Shown here: positions 18,986-19,650 of the stretch, in pieces
Layout: each line of letters starts with the position of its first letter
Position numbering within the stretch: the first letter of the stretch is position 1
Assembly (NCBI GenBank): GCA_929200485.1
Contig: CAKMZU010000020.1
Coordinates: forward strand, 1-19,650
Direction of reading: 5' to 3'
Length of the DNA stretch: 19,650 nt
Source: an uncultured Gammaproteobacteria bacterium
GTDB lineage: Bacteria > Pseudomonadota > Gammaproteobacteria > Pseudomonadales > DT-91
Position numbers and translations under genes: made by a program
Notes under the pieces: generated by a model
The model's database searches: none
The model's input: only the letters and a program-made list of their open reading frames with translations
Told to the model about the DNA's origin: nothing

Positions 18986-19369
18986 TTAATCTTTGTGCAC
19001 TGACTTAAGAAAAAGGATGCCTTCTAATATTCGTACACCTAACATAAATAAAACAAAGGCAACGAAAGGGTTATAAGGATGAATCCAAGGCATTGGAACA
19101 AAAGCCGCTGCAAAAGCCAGAACCGAAATCAAAATAATAAAAAGAGGAAGAGCAACATGCTGTTTAAATAATAGCATTATCGAGATTGCTAATAATAAAC
19201 CACTCAACACAGGAAAAGTGGCCGTCCAAATGACCAGCATAATAATCTCAAGCAGTGCCCATATTATCAAGCTAATTGATGCCTGCCGAATAAGAGTCTT
19301 CGCAATTGCATAAGATTTAACCTGCGTGAATAACGCAATTCGAGGTGAGGTTTGATCAGCGGGATCCAT
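18986..19369 (-). CDS. Small four-helix inner-membrane protein, function unknown
   Basis: 127 residues. The N-terminal 28 residues are polar (MDPADQTSPRIALF). Four hydrophobic helices follow at about 30-48, 50-68, 73-92 and 100-120, with a short Trp/Pro-rich loop (PMPWIHPYNP, 92-101) before the last, and a charged tail. The ATG at 19369 follows GGAG by eight bases, a good ribosome binding site. It converges with the lipoprotein gene (40 bases between stops). No family recognised. Confidence 0.75.
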   Translation of the reverse strand: MDPADQTSPRIALFTQVKSYAIAKTLIRQASISLIIWALLEIIMLVIWTATFPVLSGLLLAISIMLLFKQHVALPLFIILISVLAFAAAFVPMPWIHPYNPFVAFVLFMLGVRILEGILFLKSVHKD

Positions 19370-19579
19370 CGCAATACTCCATTATCACATGACGAGATCA
19401 ATGGAGTATAGCCAATTAAAACCAAATCTTTTGAAAAGTCTAAAGACCTAAGTTTCGATGAAACGAATAATTAAATAAACTGCCTTACTTGGCAATGGCA
19501 ATGAAAGCGCTCTTCAATAGATTCCGGAGAAACGCGTTATCTTCAATGAGCCTGAGCCTGTTCAGTGTTGATAAAATCG

Positions 19580-19642
19580 GCTGAACCTAGTACTTCGTTT
19601 CACAGCATTTGTCTGGTTCAGCAGTCACAGATTTTTCTGTGA
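19580..19642. repeat. Two inverted repeats near the right edge
   Basis: GCTGAACC (19580-19587) pairs perfectly with GGTTCAGC (19615-19622), and TCACAGA (19625-19631) pairs with TCTGTGA (19636-19642) around TTTT. The first overlaps the TAG of the possible gene tail. Neither has a clear following U tract. Confidence 0.35.
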
Positions 19643-19650
19643 TAAGGCGC
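19587..19650 (-). CDS. Possible C-terminal end of a gene entering from the right edge
   Basis: The minus-strand frame from the right edge reads RLITEKSVTAEPDKCCETKY and stops at TAG (19587-19589). Composition is protein-like with a Cys-Cys near the end, as in some metal- or thiol-handling proteins, but twenty residues cannot identify it. The same frame continues after TAG for 33 codons to TAA (19485-19487), so an interrupted longer gene is possible. Confidence 0.3.
   Translation of the reverse strand, partial: RLITEKSVTAEPDKCCETKY

Overview
The window reads as ordinary, moderately AT-rich chromosome of a gammaproteobacterium. Support for this comes from a 742-residue monomeric NADP-dependent isocitrate dehydrogenase, a kbl-tdh threonine-degradation pair very close to the E. 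coli proteins, a 527-residue peptide-release factor 3, a class B acid phosphatase of the AphA type and a TrhA/hemolysin III protein. The genus cannot be fixed from the sequence; a marine or aquatic member is only a guess. No rRNA, tRNA, CRISPR array, complete insertion sequence or phage module was seen.

Layout. Positions 1-2654 (minus) hold the N-terminal 884 codons of a very large surface adhesin whose C-terminus lies beyond the left edge; this frame is open to the edge. A divergent intergenic region follows, then icd (3136-5364, plus) with a clear stem-loop terminator. A 600-base gene-poor stretch follows, then a minus-strand group: an RND/MMPL-type exporter (6799-9168) followed downstream by aphA (6012-6716). 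Divergent from the exporter is a plus-strand cluster: a DAACS-family amino acid symporter (9473-10687), kbl (10736-11944) and tdh (11959-12990). The cluster reads as an import-and-degrade unit for threonine: uptake, oxidation to 2-amino-3-oxobutyrate by Tdh, cleavage to glycine and acetyl-CoA by Kbl.

From 12991 to 15778 the sequence is more AT-rich and looks accessory. It has an exported WD40 beta-propeller protein (13293-14927, minus) whose start lies inside a 16-bp tandem repeat, a LexA-box-like palindrome upstream of it, and a small unknown protein (15196-15468, plus). The right part returns to housekeeping genes: prfC (15779-17362, minus) behind trhA (17450-18082, minus), a two-domain lipoprotein (18178-18945, plus), a small membrane protein (18986-19369, minus) and, at the right edge, a possible gene tail on the minus strand.

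The most interesting locus is the WD40 gene. Three 16-bp repeats each carry a Shine-Dalgarno-like GAAAGG and a GTG, only some of these starts are in frame, and two runs of nine T lie in the first 40 codons. This has the form of a contingency (phase-variable) gene, although only one allele is visible. I found no convincing evidence of a wholly new multi-gene system.
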